Assembly: GCA_965200535.1 (NCBI GenBank)
Contig: CBDAUF010000002.1
Coordinates: forward strand, 558,001 to 622,000
Source of the DNA: MPNO01 sp965200535
GTDB lineage: Bacteria > Pseudomonadota > Alphaproteobacteria > MPNO01
Direction of reading: 5' to 3'
Length of the DNA: 64,000 bases
Below, in pieces: positions 49,645 through 60,051 of this stretch. The position numbers were made by a program, and so were the translations under genes. Positions within the stretch are counted from its first letter, which is position 1; every line of letters begins with the position of its first letter. The notes beneath the pieces were generated by a model that was not told the DNA's origin, did not search any database, and was given only the letters and a program-made list of their open reading frames with translations.

Positions 49645-49991
49645 CGGGTCGGCCCCGATCCGGGTTCTATCCCCGCGATTCACGCAATCCGAACCGGAAA
49701 CAAAGTGGAATGCACGTTTCGATATTGGAATATAAATGGTATATTAATCGTACATGCCAAGAACATTCTCATTCGATCGGAGAATGGGTTTCCTCACCGA
49801 CCACAAGGTCTGGTAGGGACGCGATTGCCCGACCGCAATTTATTGCGTAAGCTGAAGGTTCGCAGTGCTGCGGCGACCGATTCGCCGGCGCGTCGCAGCG
49901 GGGGTTCGGCGAACGAACCGAACGGTGGCATGATCCACCAACCCGACGGTCCGGAAGGTCGGTTGGCGCGGGGGAATGCGGGGGGTGACGG
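49645..49991. other. 347-base leader/intergenic region before the ribonucleotide reductase genes
   Basis: No protein gene is supported. An AT-rich stretch (49715-49755) contains ATATT-GG-AATAT (49722-49733). A stem-loop CATTCTC-N9-GAGAATG follows (49764-49786). A promoter-like pair TTGCCC (49825-49830) and TAAGCT (49848-49853) spans a perfect dyad CGCAAT-TT-ATTGCG (49834-49847), a likely operator. I find no NrdR box of the usual AT-rich 16-base form and no cobalamin-riboswitch B12 box. Confidence 0.5.
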
Positions 49992-51869
49992 ATGCTAGAT
50001 CTGGTTTCTTCGAAGCATGATCTGCTTCAGTCCAAGCGCGAAGTCACGGTCGAGATCGACCGCAGCCGGGACGCCCTGCTGACCGAATTCGGCAAGGCGG
50101 TCCTCGACGACCGCTATCTGCTGCCGGGCGAGAGTTACCAGGACCTGTTCGCCCGCGTCAGTTCCCACTACGGCGACGATTCGGAGCACGCGCAGCGGCT
50201 CTACGGCTACATGTCCAGGCTCTGGTTCATGCCGTCGACCCCGGTGCTGTCGAATGGCGGCACCAGCCGCGGCCTGCCGATCTCGTGCTTCCTCAACGAG
50301 GCCGACGACAGCCTCAGGGGCATCGTCGACCTGTGGAACGAAAATGTCTGGCTTGCCGCCCGCGGCGGCGGTATCGGCAGTTACTGGGGCAACCTGCGCT
50401 CGATCGGCGAGAAGGTCAGCGCCAACGGCAAGACCTCGGGCATCATCCCGTTCATCCGGGTGATGGACTCCCTGACGCTGGCGATCTCCCAGGGGTCGCT
50501 CAGGCGCGGTTCGGCGGCGGTCTATATCGGCATCGACCACCCGGAGATCGAGGAGTTCATCGAGATTCGCCGGCCCACCGGCGGCGACCCCAACCGCAAG
50601 GCGCTCAACCTGCATCACGGGGTGGTGATTACCGACGCCTTCATGCGCGCGGTCGAGAATGACGAGGAATGGGCGCTGGTCAGCCCCAAGGACAAGACCG
50701 TGGTCCGCCGCGTCAAGGCGCGTTCGCTGTGGATCCGGCTGCTGACCAGCCGGATCGAGACCGGAGAGCCCTATTTCATCTTCATCGACCACATCAACCG
50801 GGCGGCGCCCGAGCATCACAAGCTCGCCGGCCTCCAGGTCCGGATGTCGAACCTCTGCAGCGAGATCACGCTGCCGACCGGGCCGGACCATCACGGCGAG
50901 GAGCGCACCGCGGTCTGCTGCCTGTCCTCGCTCAACCTCGAGACCTATCTCGAATGGCGCAGCGATCCCCGTTTCATCGAGGACGTGATGCGTTTTCTCG
51001 ACAACGTGCTCGACGATTTCATCGACAAGGCGCCCGGTTCGATGGACCGCGCCCGCTACGCCGCCTTGCGCGAACGTTCGGTCGGCCTCGGTGTGATGGG
51101 GTTCCATTCCTTCCTGCAGAGCCAGAACGTGCCGATCGAATCGGCGGCGGCCAAGGCATGGAACCGCAACATATTCCGTCATATCAGAGGCCACGCCGAC
51201 GCGGCGTCGAGGATGCTCGCCGCTGAGCGCGGGCCGTGCCCGGATGCGGCCGATTACGGGTTCGAGGAGCGCTTCTCCAACAAGCTTGCGGTCGCGCCCA
51301 CCGCCTCGATCTCGATCATCTGCGGCGGCTCCTCGCCGGGGATCGAGCCCAACGTCGCCAATGCCTTCGTCCACAAGACCCTGTCGGGCTCGTTCAGCGT
51401 GCGCAACAAGTACCTGAAGGCGCTCCTGGCGGAGAAGGGGCAGGATACCGACGACATATGGACCTCGATCACGGTCAACGAGGGGTCGGTCGCCCATCTC
51501 GACTTTCTCACCGCCGACGAGAAAGACATCTTCAAGACCGCGTTCGAGATCGACCAGCGCTGGCTGGTCGACTTCGCGGCGGACCGGGCGCCGTTCATCT
51601 GCCAGTCGCAGTCCCTCAACGTCTTCCTGCCGGCCGACGTCCACAAGAAGACGCTGCACGACATCCACTTCCAAGCGTGGAAGAAGGGCGTGAAGTCGCT
51701 CTACTACTGCCGGTCGCGCTCGATCCAGCGCGCCGACAAGGTGGCGAACAAGGTCGCTGTCGCGGTCGTCGGCGCGCCGCGCGCCGTCGAGGCGCCCATG
51801 GTGATGGCGGCGGACGGGGCCAACGACTACGAGGCCAACGACTACGAGGAATGCCTCGCGTGTCAGTAG
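49992..51869 (+). CDS. nrdA: Ribonucleoside-diphosphate reductase class I alpha subunit
   Basis: Catalytic subunit reducing ribonucleoside diphosphates, 625 residues. Active-site cysteines are in LPISCFLNEADD (residue ~98), SNLCSEITLP (~297) with the catalytic C-x-E, and AVCCLSSLNLE (~314); the shuttle pair is the C-terminal CLAC. Radical-transfer tyrosines lie in SLYYCRSRS near residue 571. The N-terminal ATP-cone of E. coli NrdA is absent, so dATP activity control by that site is not expected. The C-terminus carries a repeated ANDYE. ATG 49992 is preceded by GGGGGGTGACGG. nrdB follows after 35 bases. Confidence 0.95.
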   Translation: MLDLVSSKHDLLQSKREVTVEIDRSRDALLTEFGKAVLDDRYLLPGESYQDLFARVSSHYGDDSEHAQRLYGYMSRLWFMPSTPVLSNGGTSRGLPISCFLNEADDSLRGIVDLWNENVWLAARGGGIGSYWGNLRSIGEKVSANGKTSGIIPFIRVMDSLTLAISQGSLRRGSAAVYIGIDHPEIEEFIEIRRPTGGDPNRKALNLHHGVVITDAFMRAVENDEEWALVSPKDKTVVRRVKARSLWIRLLTSRIETGEPYFIFIDHINRAAPEHHKLAGLQVRMSNLCSEITLPTGPDHHGEERTAVCCLSSLNLETYLEWRSDPRFIEDVMRFLDNVLDDFIDKAPGSMDRARYAALRERSVGLGVMGFHSFLQSQNVPIESAAAKAWNRNIFRHIRGHADAASRMLAAERGPCPDAADYGFEERFSNKLAVAPTASISIICGGSSPGIEPNVANAFVHKTLSGSFSVRNKYLKALLAEKGQDTDDIWTSITVNEGSVAHLDFLTADEKDIFKTAFEIDQRWLVDFAADRAPFICQSQSLNVFLPADVHKKTLHDIHFQAWKKGVKSLYYCRSRSIQRADKVANKVAVAVVGAPRAVEAPMVMAADGANDYEANDYEECLACQ

Positions 51870-51904
51870 ATCCGGGGCCGGCGCCGGAAGCGGGCGGGGC
51901 GCCG

Positions 51905-52867
51905 ATGTCCCTGCTCAACTCGAACGGGGTCTACAAACCCTTCCGCTATCCCTGGGCCTACGACGCCTGGCTCACCCAGCAGCGCATCCACTGGCTGCCC
52001 GAGGAAGTGCCCCTCGCCGACGACGTCAAGGACTGGCACAACAAGCTGAGCGCGGAAGAGCGCCACACCCTCACCCAGATCTTCCGCTTCTTCACCCAGT
52101 CCGACATCGAGGTGAACAACTGCTACATGCGGCACTACGCCCGCGTGTTCGCGCCCACCGAGGTGCAGATGATGCTGGCGGCGTTCTCCAACATGGAGAC
52201 CGTCCACATCGCCGCCTACTCGCACCTTCTCGACACCATCGGCATGCCGGAGACCGAGTACCAGGCCTTCCTCCGCTACAAGGAGATGAAGGACAAGTAC
52301 GACTTCATGCAGCAGTTCGGCACCGAGACCAGGGAGGACATCGCCAAGACGCTCGCCGTCTTCGGCGCCTTCACCGAGGGGCTGCAACTCTTCGCGAGTT
52401 TCGCGATCCTGATGAACTTCCCCCGCGTCAACAAGATGAAGGGGATGGGCCAGATCGTTTCCTGGTCGGTGCGCGACGAATCGCTCCACACCGAATCGAT
52501 CATTCGCCTGTTCCGCACCTTCGTCGAGGAGAACCCGGAAATCTGGACCGATGCGTTCCGGCGCGAGCTCTACCTGATCTGCAACACTGTGGTCGATCAC
52601 GAGGACGCATTCATCGACCTCGCCTTCGAGCTCGGCGGCGTCGAGGGGCTCGCCGGGGCGGAGGTCAAGCAGTACATCCGCTATATCGCCGACCGTCGCC
52701 TCTCCCAGCTCGGGCTGCAGCCGATCTACCGCATCGAGCGCAACCCGCTGCCCTGGATGGACGAAATGCTGAACGGCATGGAGCACACCAACTTCTTCGA
52801 GAACCGGGCGACCGAATATTCCAAGGCCGCGACCCGGGGAAGCTGGGACGAGGTCTGGGACGACTGA
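51905..52867 (+). CDS. nrdB: Ribonucleoside-diphosphate reductase class I beta subunit
   Basis: Di-metal, radical-generating subunit, 320 residues. Metal ligands are seen in SDIEVNN near residue 68, METVH near residue 99, TEGLQLF and VRDESLH-TES near residues 160-190. The position four after the first ligand histidine (METVHIAAYSH) is tyrosine, so a stable tyrosyl radical (class Ia/Ib-like) is expected, unlike the phenylalanine of class Ic. The C-terminus ATRGSWDEVWDD should dock on the alpha subunit. ATG 51905 is chosen; a GTG at 51860 overlapping nrdA is in frame. Confidence 0.95.
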   Translation: MSLLNSNGVYKPFRYPWAYDAWLTQQRIHWLPEEVPLADDVKDWHNKLSAEERHTLTQIFRFFTQSDIEVNNCYMRHYARVFAPTEVQMMLAAFSNMETVHIAAYSHLLDTIGMPETEYQAFLRYKEMKDKYDFMQQFGTETREDIAKTLAVFGAFTEGLQLFASFAILMNFPRVNKMKGMGQIVSWSVRDESLHTESIIRLFRTFVEENPEIWTDAFRRELYLICNTVVDHEDAFIDLAFELGGVEGLAGAEVKQYIRYIADRRLSQLGLQPIYRIERNPLPWMDEMLNGMEHTNFFENRATEYSKAATRGSWDEVWDD

Positions 52868-52889
52868 GCGGACCCGGCGCGTTCGTTCC

Positions 52890-53804
52890 ATGCCCTTGTC
52901 GGCATCCGGCCAGACCCCCGCGAACGGCGAGATCTTCCTCGACCATCTCGGCTGGTTCGTCTCCGACATGGCGGCGGCGGGCCGCGCCTTCGGCCGCTTT
53001 GGCTTCCCGCTCACCCCGCTGACCGTCCACCGGAACGCCGATGCGGCGGGGCGGCGGGTGCCGACGGGGACCGCCAACCGCTGCGCGATGCTGGGCCGCG
53101 GTTATCTCGAGATCCTCACCGATGTCGAGGGACTCGACACGCCGCTCGCGCGCGCTCACCGCGCCGCGACCGCCCGCTACGAAGGGCTTCACCTGATCGC
53201 CTTCTCGGTCGCCGACGCCGACGCCGCGGCCGGCCGTCTCGAAGCCGCCGGGTTCGCGCCCGACCCCGCGGTCCGTCTGCGCCGGCCCATGCCGGTCGAC
53301 GGCGGCGGCGAGGCCGAGGCCGGCTTCTCGGTCCTGCGCATCGCACCCGGGGCGATGGCCGAAGGCCGTATCCAGACATTGCGCCACGAGACCCCGGACC
53401 TCGTCTGGCAGCCCTCGATGGTGGCCCGCGAGAACGCCGTCTCGGGGCTGGCCGGAGTGCTGGTCTGCGTGGCCGACCCGGCGGAGGCGGCCGCCCGCTA
53501 CGCCCGCTACACCGGGCGGGAAAGCGACGGCCCCGGTATCGCTCTCGACCGCGGCCGCCTCGACTTCGTTGCCCCGGCCGGGCTCGCGCGCCTGATCCCC
53601 GGGGCGCGCCCGCCAGACCTTCCGTTCATCGCCGCCGCGGTCCTCGAAAGCGTCGACCTCGGGGCGACGCGGCGCCATGTCGAGGCGGCCGGCGCGCCGG
53701 TTCAGCCCCTGCCGGGGGGCGCGATCGCCATTCCTCCGGAATTCGCGATGGGGGCGTGGCTTGCGGTGCGGGCGGCCGGCACCGTCTGGCCGGCCCGCGG
53801 CTGA
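52890..53804 (+). CDS. VOC/glyoxalase-like domain protein
   Basis: A 304-residue protein of two VOC-type modules. The first (residues ~17-150) opens FLDHLGWFVSDMAAAGRAF and contains ANRCAMLGRGYLEILTDVEG; the second is less clear but repeats the LAGVLVCVADPAEAAARYARYTG pattern near residue 188. VOC proteins include glyoxalases, ring-cleavage dioxygenases and resistance proteins; the metal ligands cannot be assigned confidently. It lies 22 bases after nrdB but has no evident link to it. Confidence 0.75.
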   Translation: MPLSASGQTPANGEIFLDHLGWFVSDMAAAGRAFGRFGFPLTPLTVHRNADAAGRRVPTGTANRCAMLGRGYLEILTDVEGLDTPLARAHRAATARYEGLHLIAFSVADADAAAGRLEAAGFAPDPAVRLRRPMPVDGGGEAEAGFSVLRIAPGAMAEGRIQTLRHETPDLVWQPSMVARENAVSGLAGVLVCVADPAEAAARYARYTGRESDGPGIALDRGRLDFVAPAGLARLIPGARPPDLPFIAAAVLESVDLGATRRHVEAAGAPVQPLPGGAIAIPPEFAMGAWLAVRAAGTVWPARG

Positions 53805-53893
53805 GCCCGCCTTTCCCCCCAAGCTCACGGTCTGCGCGCCGCCGTCCCGCAGGGACCGAAAATCGGCGGAAATTTATGGCAGTGATGTTGACC

Positions 53894-53913
53894 AATGTTT
53901 CACGTGAAACATT
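53894..53913. other. parS chromosome-partitioning site
   Basis: Perfect 20-base palindrome AATGTTTCACGTGAAACATT. Its central 16 bases TGTTTCACGTGAAACA are exactly the widely conserved bacterial parS centromere, bound by ParB. It lies in a 271-base non-coding gap (53805-54075) with no other feature I can support. In most bacteria parS sites cluster near the replication origin, so this window may be origin-proximal. No parA or parB gene is in the window. Confidence 0.92.
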
Positions 53914-54075
53914 CTCTTGAGGTTAGAGCCCGTTCTTCACACGATGTATGAGGAAAACGGGGCCCGAGCCGTATTCCCCGGGGCTCCGGCCGATCCGGTT
54001 GCCGGGCCCGGCGGTGCGGTGTAAGGTCCGCGCTCGCTTGGCGCCCGCACCCCGAAACACGCGATGGAGGAGTCC

Positions 54076-54921
54076 GTGGCCGAACCGTTGGCCGGCAAGG
54101 TCGCGATCGTCACCGGCGGCGGCGGCGGCATGGGGAGCGCGATGGCGCTCGGCCTAGCGGGCGGCGGGGCCAGCGTGCTGGCCGTCGATGTCAGCGCCGA
54201 TTCGCTCCGCGCAGTAGACGAGGAGGCGCGGCGGCGGAACGGCCCGGGGCGCCTCGATACTGTGGTTGCCGACATCACCGAGGAAGCGGCCTGCGCCGGC
54301 CTGATCGAGCGCGCGCGGAGCGTATTCGGCGGGCTGCACATGGTGGTCAACAACGCCGGCGTCGGCATGCAGACCATCCGCGCGACCTACATGAACGATC
54401 CGGTGCCGTTCTGGGAGGCCGAGACCGAACGCTTCCAGCGCATGATGGACGTCAATTTCAAGGCGCCCTTCATGATCGCGAAATTCGCCGCCCCCCATCT
54501 CGTGGCCCGGGGCTGGGGGCGCATCGTCAACGTGACCACCAGCCTCGACACCATGCACCGCAAGGCGTACACGCCCTACGGCCAGTCGAAGGCCGCCCTG
54601 GAGGCCGCCACGTCGAGCTGGGCCAAGGACCTGGAAGGGACAGGGGTGACGGCCAACGTGCTGGTTCCCGGCGGTCCGACCAATACCGGCTTCATTCCGG
54701 ACAACGCCCCGTTCGACCGCGCCGCCCTGGTGCAGCCGACGGTCATGGTGGCGCCGCTCCTGTGGCTTGCCTCCGAGGGGTCCGACGGGGTGACCGATTG
54801 CCGCTTCGTCGCCGGCAAATGGGATTCCGCCCTGCCTGCGTCGCAAGCCGCCGAGGCCGCCCGCGCCCCCGCCGCCTGGCCTGGGATCGGAAGCGCGGCG
54901 GTCTGGCCGGGCGCGCGTTGA
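54076..54921 (+). CDS. SDR family oxidoreductase
   Basis: A 281-residue short-chain dehydrogenase: nucleotide motif TGGGGGMGSAMA near residue 14, VVNNAGVG near residue 91, catalytic Tyr-x3-Lys in YGQSKAA near residue 170, preceded by the serine-containing VNVTTSLD segment. The C-terminal ~20 residues are Ala/Pro-rich and probably disordered. GTG 54076 is preferred to ATG 54064 because the GGAGGAG ribosome site sits between them. The stop overlaps the start of cysQ as TTGA. Substrate unknown. Confidence 0.88.
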   Translation: MAEPLAGKVAIVTGGGGGMGSAMALGLAGGGASVLAVDVSADSLRAVDEEARRRNGPGRLDTVVADITEEAACAGLIERARSVFGGLHMVVNNAGVGMQTIRATYMNDPVPFWEAETERFQRMMDVNFKAPFMIAKFAAPHLVARGWGRIVNVTTSLDTMHRKAYTPYGQSKAALEAATSSWAKDLEGTGVTANVLVPGGPTNTGFIPDNAPFDRAALVQPTVMVAPLLWLASEGSDGVTDCRFVAGKWDSALPASQAAEAARAPAAWPGIGSAAVWPGAR

Positions 54922-55700
54922 CACCCTCTCCCGCGCTGCTCGAGCGCATCGCGGCGATCGCCGAAGACGCCGGCCGGGTCATCCTCCGCCATTACCGCAC
55001 GGGCGTCGCCGTGGAGCGCAAGGCCGATTCGTCTCCGGTCACCGCGGCGGACCGCGATTCCGAGGCGTTGATCGCCGCGGCCCTCGCGGCGCTCGATCCG
55101 GCAACCCCGGTGATCGCCGAGGAGGCGGTCGCCGCCGGCCGCGCGCCGCAGACCGAGGGGAGGCGGTTCTGGCTGGTCGACCCGCTCGACGGCACCGCAG
55201 AGTTCCTCGACGAGACCGGCGAGTTCACGGTCAACATCGGGTTGATCGAGGACGGGGCGCCGGTGCTTGGCGCGGTCCATGCGCCGGTGTCGGGCGAGAC
55301 CTACGGCGGGCTGGTGCCCGGGGTGGCGTGGCGGTCGGGGCGGAACGCGGCGCCGGAGCCGATCTCTGCGCGGCCGGTACCCACCGCCGGGCCGGTGGCG
55401 GTTTCGAGCCGGCTGCACGGCGACCGCGCGAGGCTCGCCGGCCTCCTCGCCGGCATGGAGGTCGCCGCGCACCGCACCGTCGGCAGTTCGCTCAAGTTCT
55501 GTCTCCTCGCCGCCGGCGAGGCCGACCTCTACCCCCGCTACGGACCCACTTGGGAATGGGACACCGCCGCCGGCCATGCCGTGCTGCTGGCCGCCGGCGG
55601 CAGCACGGCGACCCTGGACGGCGGTCCGTTCCTGTACGGCAAGCCCGGCTTCCTCAACCCCGAGTTCATCGCCCGTGGGCGCGGTCCGGCAAGCCGCTGA
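54918..55700 (+). CDS. cysQ: 3'(2'),5'-bisphosphate nucleotidase CysQ
   Basis: A 260-residue inositol-monophosphatase-family enzyme that removes the 3'-phosphate of PAP made during sulfate assimilation. Signatures: SSPVTAADRDSEALI near residue 35, VIAEEAVAAG near residue 65 with the first Glu ligand, FWLVDPLDGTAEFLD near residue 84 with Asp ligands, and PTWEWDTAAGHAVLLAAGG near residue 211. The TTG start at 54918 overlaps the SDR stop; no ATG or GTG is available before the conserved region. It overlaps the next gene by 26 bases. Confidence 0.9.
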   Translation: MTPSPALLERIAAIAEDAGRVILRHYRTGVAVERKADSSPVTAADRDSEALIAAALAALDPATPVIAEEAVAAGRAPQTEGRRFWLVDPLDGTAEFLDETGEFTVNIGLIEDGAPVLGAVHAPVSGETYGGLVPGVAWRSGRNAAPEPISARPVPTAGPVAVSSRLHGDRARLAGLLAGMEVAAHRTVGSSLKFCLLAAGEADLYPRYGPTWEWDTAAGHAVLLAAGGSTATLDGGPFLYGKPGFLNPEFIARGRGPASR

Positions 55701-56661
55701 CGCCGATGCGCTCGCCGAAGCGGCCCGCATCCTGCGGCGCGGCGGCCTCGTCGCCTTTCCCACCGAGACCGTCTACGGCCTCGGCGCCGACGCCACCGAC
55801 GACCGCGCCGTCGCCCGTGTGTTCGAGGCCAAGAACCGACCCCGGTTCAACCCGCTGATCGTCCATGTCGCCGACATCGCGGCGGCGCGGCGTCTGGTCG
55901 AATGGACGGACGATGCCGAGACCCTGGCGCGCCGGTTCTGGCCGGGTCCGCTGTCCCTCGTCCTGCCGCGCCTTCCGGCCTGCCCGGTTTCGGAGCTTGC
56001 CGCGGCCGGGCTGCCGACCCTCGCCGTGCGCATGCCGCGGGGCGCGGCGGCGGCGCTTCTCCGGCAGACCGGCCGTCCGGTCGCCGCACCGAGCGCCAAC
56101 CCGGCGGGCGCTGTCAGCGCCAGCCGGGCGGAGCACGTCGTCGACGGGCTCGGCGATGCGGTCGATCTCGTCCTCGACGGCGGGCCGTGCGCCCTTGGCA
56201 TCGAGTCGACCGTCGTCGCCCTGGATGCGGCGGGGAACGCGCTCCTGCGCCCCGGCGCCGCGCCGGTCGAGGAGATCGAGGCCGCGGCAGGCCCGCTGGG
56301 GCGGCCCGGCGGCACCGGCGGCGCCGGCCGGCCCCGTTCGCCGGGCCAGCTCGCGAGCCACTACGCGCCCCGCCTGCCGCTCCGCATCGGCGCCGACGGG
56401 GCGCGGCCCGGCGAGGCGCTGCTCTCCTTCGGGCCGGATACGCCCGCCGGCGCCGCCGTCGAACGCAATCTGAGCCCGTCGGGAGACCTGGTGGAGGCGG
56501 CCGCGAACCTGTTCGCCGCGCTGCACGACCTCGACCGCGCCGACTGCACAGGGATCGCCGCCATGCCGGTCCCCGAAACCGGCCTCGGGCGCGCTATCAT
56601 GGACCGCCTGCGCCGCGCCGCCGCACCGCGCCCGCTTGTCGATGCGCCGGAGCGCAACTAA
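55675..56661 (+). CDS. sua5: L-threonylcarbamoyladenylate synthase (Sua5 type)
   Basis: Makes threonylcarbamoyl-AMP for the t6A modification of tRNAs reading ANN codons. The 328 residues show a YrdC domain (LVAFPTETVYGLGADATDD near residue 25, RPRFNPLIVHV near residue 55, and SANPAGAVSAS near residue 142) followed by the Sua5 C-terminal domain after SPGQLASHYAPR near residue 222, so it is the two-domain Sua5 form. GTG 55675 lies inside cysQ with a 26-base overlap. Confidence 0.94.
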   Translation: MGAVRQAADADALAEAARILRRGGLVAFPTETVYGLGADATDDRAVARVFEAKNRPRFNPLIVHVADIAAARRLVEWTDDAETLARRFWPGPLSLVLPRLPACPVSELAAAGLPTLAVRMPRGAAAALLRQTGRPVAAPSANPAGAVSASRAEHVVDGLGDAVDLVLDGGPCALGIESTVVALDAAGNALLRPGAAPVEEIEAAAGPLGRPGGTGGAGRPRSPGQLASHYAPRLPLRIGADGARPGEALLSFGPDTPAGAAVERNLSPSGDLVEAAANLFAALHDLDRADCTGIAAMPVPETGLGRAIMDRLRRAAAPRPLVDAPERN

Positions 56662-56670
56662 GAACTGGTT

Positions 56671-58107
<1,437 letters not shown>

Positions 58108-58137
58108 CGCTTCCACGCCGCCGCAAGGAAATTCGCC

Positions 58138-59922
58138 ATGACCGACTACGTCGCACCGGTTCGCGACATGAACTTCGTCATCGAGGAGCTGATCGGGCTC
58201 GAGACGATCTCCACCCTGCCGGGGCTCGACTGGGTGAGCGAGGACCTGGTGCGCGCCGTTCTGACCGAGGCCGGCAAGTTCGGCGGCGAGGTGCTGGCGC
58301 CGCTCAACCGGGTCGGCGACATCCAGGGCAGCACCCTGGAAAACGGGGTCGTCGCCGCGCCCGAGGGTTTCGCCGAGGCCTACCGGCAGTTCACCGAGGG
58401 CGGGTGGAACAGTGTGATCGCGGATCCGGAATACGGCGGCCAGGGCATGCCGTGGCTGGTCGCCACCGCGGTCGGCGAGATCTGGGACGCGGCCAACCTC
58501 GCCTTCAGCCTGTGCCCGATGCTGACCCAGAGCGCGATCTGGGCGTTGTCGATCCACGGTTCGCCCGAACAGCGGACCACCTGGCTCCCCAAACTGGTCA
58601 GCGGCGAGTGGGCGGGGACGATGAATCTCACCGAGCCGCACGCGGGTTCCGACGTAGGCGCGCTCAGGACCCGCGCCGTGCGCGAAGACGGCCATTACCG
58701 GATCGCCGGCCAGAAGATCTTCATCACCTGGGGCGAGCACGAGATGGCCCGGAACATCGTCCATATGGTGCTGGCCCGCATCGAAGGCGCGCCCGAGGGG
58801 ACGCGCGGCGTCTCGCTGTTCATCGTGCCCAAGTACCTGGTCAATCCCGACGGCTCGCTCGGCCCGCGCAACGACCTGCGCTGCGCCGCCCTCGAGCACA
58901 AGCTCGGAATCCACGCGAGTCCGACCGCGGTGATGTCCTACGGCGACGACGAAGGCGCCATCGGCTATCTCGTCGGCGAGGAGAACCGCGGCATGGAGTA
59001 CATGTTCACGATGATGAACAACGCCCGGCTGGGGGTCGGCCGCGAGGGGCTGGCGATGGCCGAACGCGCCTTCCAGCAGGCGCGCGACTACGCCGGCGCG
59101 CGCATCCAGGGACGCTCCATCGCCGATCCCGCCGCCGGGCCCGTGGCGATCATCAACCACCCGGACGTCCGCCGCACGCTCCTGACCATGAAGGCCGAAA
59201 TCGAGGCGATGCGGGCGCTGGTCTACCGGGTCGCCGCCGATCTCGACGTTGCCCTCCGCCACGAGGATCCCGACGTCCGCGCCCGACGGCAGGCCCGCGT
59301 CGACCTGTTGATCCCAGTGGTCAAGGCGTGGTGCACCGACACCGGCGTCGCGGCGACCTCGGAGGCGATCCAGATCCACGGCGGGGCGGGCTTCATCGAG
59401 GAAACCGGCGCCGCCCAGCATTACCGCGATGCGCGTATCACGCCGATCTACGAAGGGACCAACGCTATCCAGGCGCTCGATCTCGTGCGGCGCAAGATCC
59501 TCGGCGACCGCGGCGCGGCCGTCGGTGATTTCCTGGACGAGATGGACGCCTTCGCCGCGGCAGGCGGCAGTCCGGCGACCGCGGCGATCCGCGCCGCGCT
59601 GGCGGAGGGGGCGGCCTCTCTCCGGGAGGCGACCGAATGGCTGCTCGACGGCAGGCCGGCAGAGGCCTGCGCCGCCGCCGCAACCCCCTATCTCGCGCTT
59701 CTCGGCATCGTCGCAGGCGGTTATCTGCTCGCGCAGTCGGCGGCGGTTGCCGACGCCGGCGCGGCGGCGGACGACAGCGGGGACGGGTTCTACCGCTCCA
59801 AGGTCGAGACCGCCCGGTTCTTTTCCGAATGCATCCTGCCGCGGGCGGCATCCCTCAAGCGCGCCGCGGTCGGGGGCGCCGCACTGCTCGAGGGGTTCGA
59901 CGAACGGCGTCTCTGGCACTGA
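58138..59922 (+). CDS. Acyl-CoA dehydrogenase with C-terminal extension (DmdC-like)
   Basis: A 594-residue acyl-CoA dehydrogenase, longer than the usual ~380 because of an added C-terminal domain as in DmdC and related enzymes. FAD/substrate motifs are AGTMNLTEPHAGSDVGALRT near residue 160 and KIFITWGEHEMA near residue 200; the catalytic Glu should be in YEGTNAIQALDLVRRK near residue 440, and QIHGGAGFIEETGAAQHYRD near residue 418 is the FAD contact. Start ATG 58138 behind AAGGAAATTC. Substrate is not evident. Confidence 0.93.
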   Translation: MTDYVAPVRDMNFVIEELIGLETISTLPGLDWVSEDLVRAVLTEAGKFGGEVLAPLNRVGDIQGSTLENGVVAAPEGFAEAYRQFTEGGWNSVIADPEYGGQGMPWLVATAVGEIWDAANLAFSLCPMLTQSAIWALSIHGSPEQRTTWLPKLVSGEWAGTMNLTEPHAGSDVGALRTRAVREDGHYRIAGQKIFITWGEHEMARNIVHMVLARIEGAPEGTRGVSLFIVPKYLVNPDGSLGPRNDLRCAALEHKLGIHASPTAVMSYGDDEGAIGYLVGEENRGMEYMFTMMNNARLGVGREGLAMAERAFQQARDYAGARIQGRSIADPAAGPVAIINHPDVRRTLLTMKAEIEAMRALVYRVAADLDVALRHEDPDVRARRQARVDLLIPVVKAWCTDTGVAATSEAIQIHGGAGFIEETGAAQHYRDARITPIYEGTNAIQALDLVRRKILGDRGAAVGDFLDEMDAFAAAGGSPATAAIRAALAEGAASLREATEWLLDGRPAEACAAAATPYLALLGIVAGGYLLAQSAAVADAGAAADDSGDGFYRSKVETARFFSECILPRAASLKRAAVGGAALLEGFDERRLWH

Positions 59923-60051
59923 TCCGCCCCGTCGCCGGGAAACCGCGCTCGGTGCATATCGCGCCCTTGCGTCAATCGCGGTTTTGCGCAAGAACCCCGT
60001 CCCTCGTTTCCGCGCCACGATGCGCGCCACGGCTCGTCGGGAGGCCCGCCA

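Noticed and set aside
49790..49880. tRNA-like pieces (GGTTCGCA) in the nrdA leader
   Set aside because: No anticodon arm, acceptor stem or D-arm could be fitted around the T-arm-like sequence.
49705..49998. 97-codon GTG-started frame upstream of nrdA
   Set aside because: No recognisable domain, no ribosome-binding site, mixed composition, and it crosses the hairpins and probable promoter and overlaps the nrdA start.
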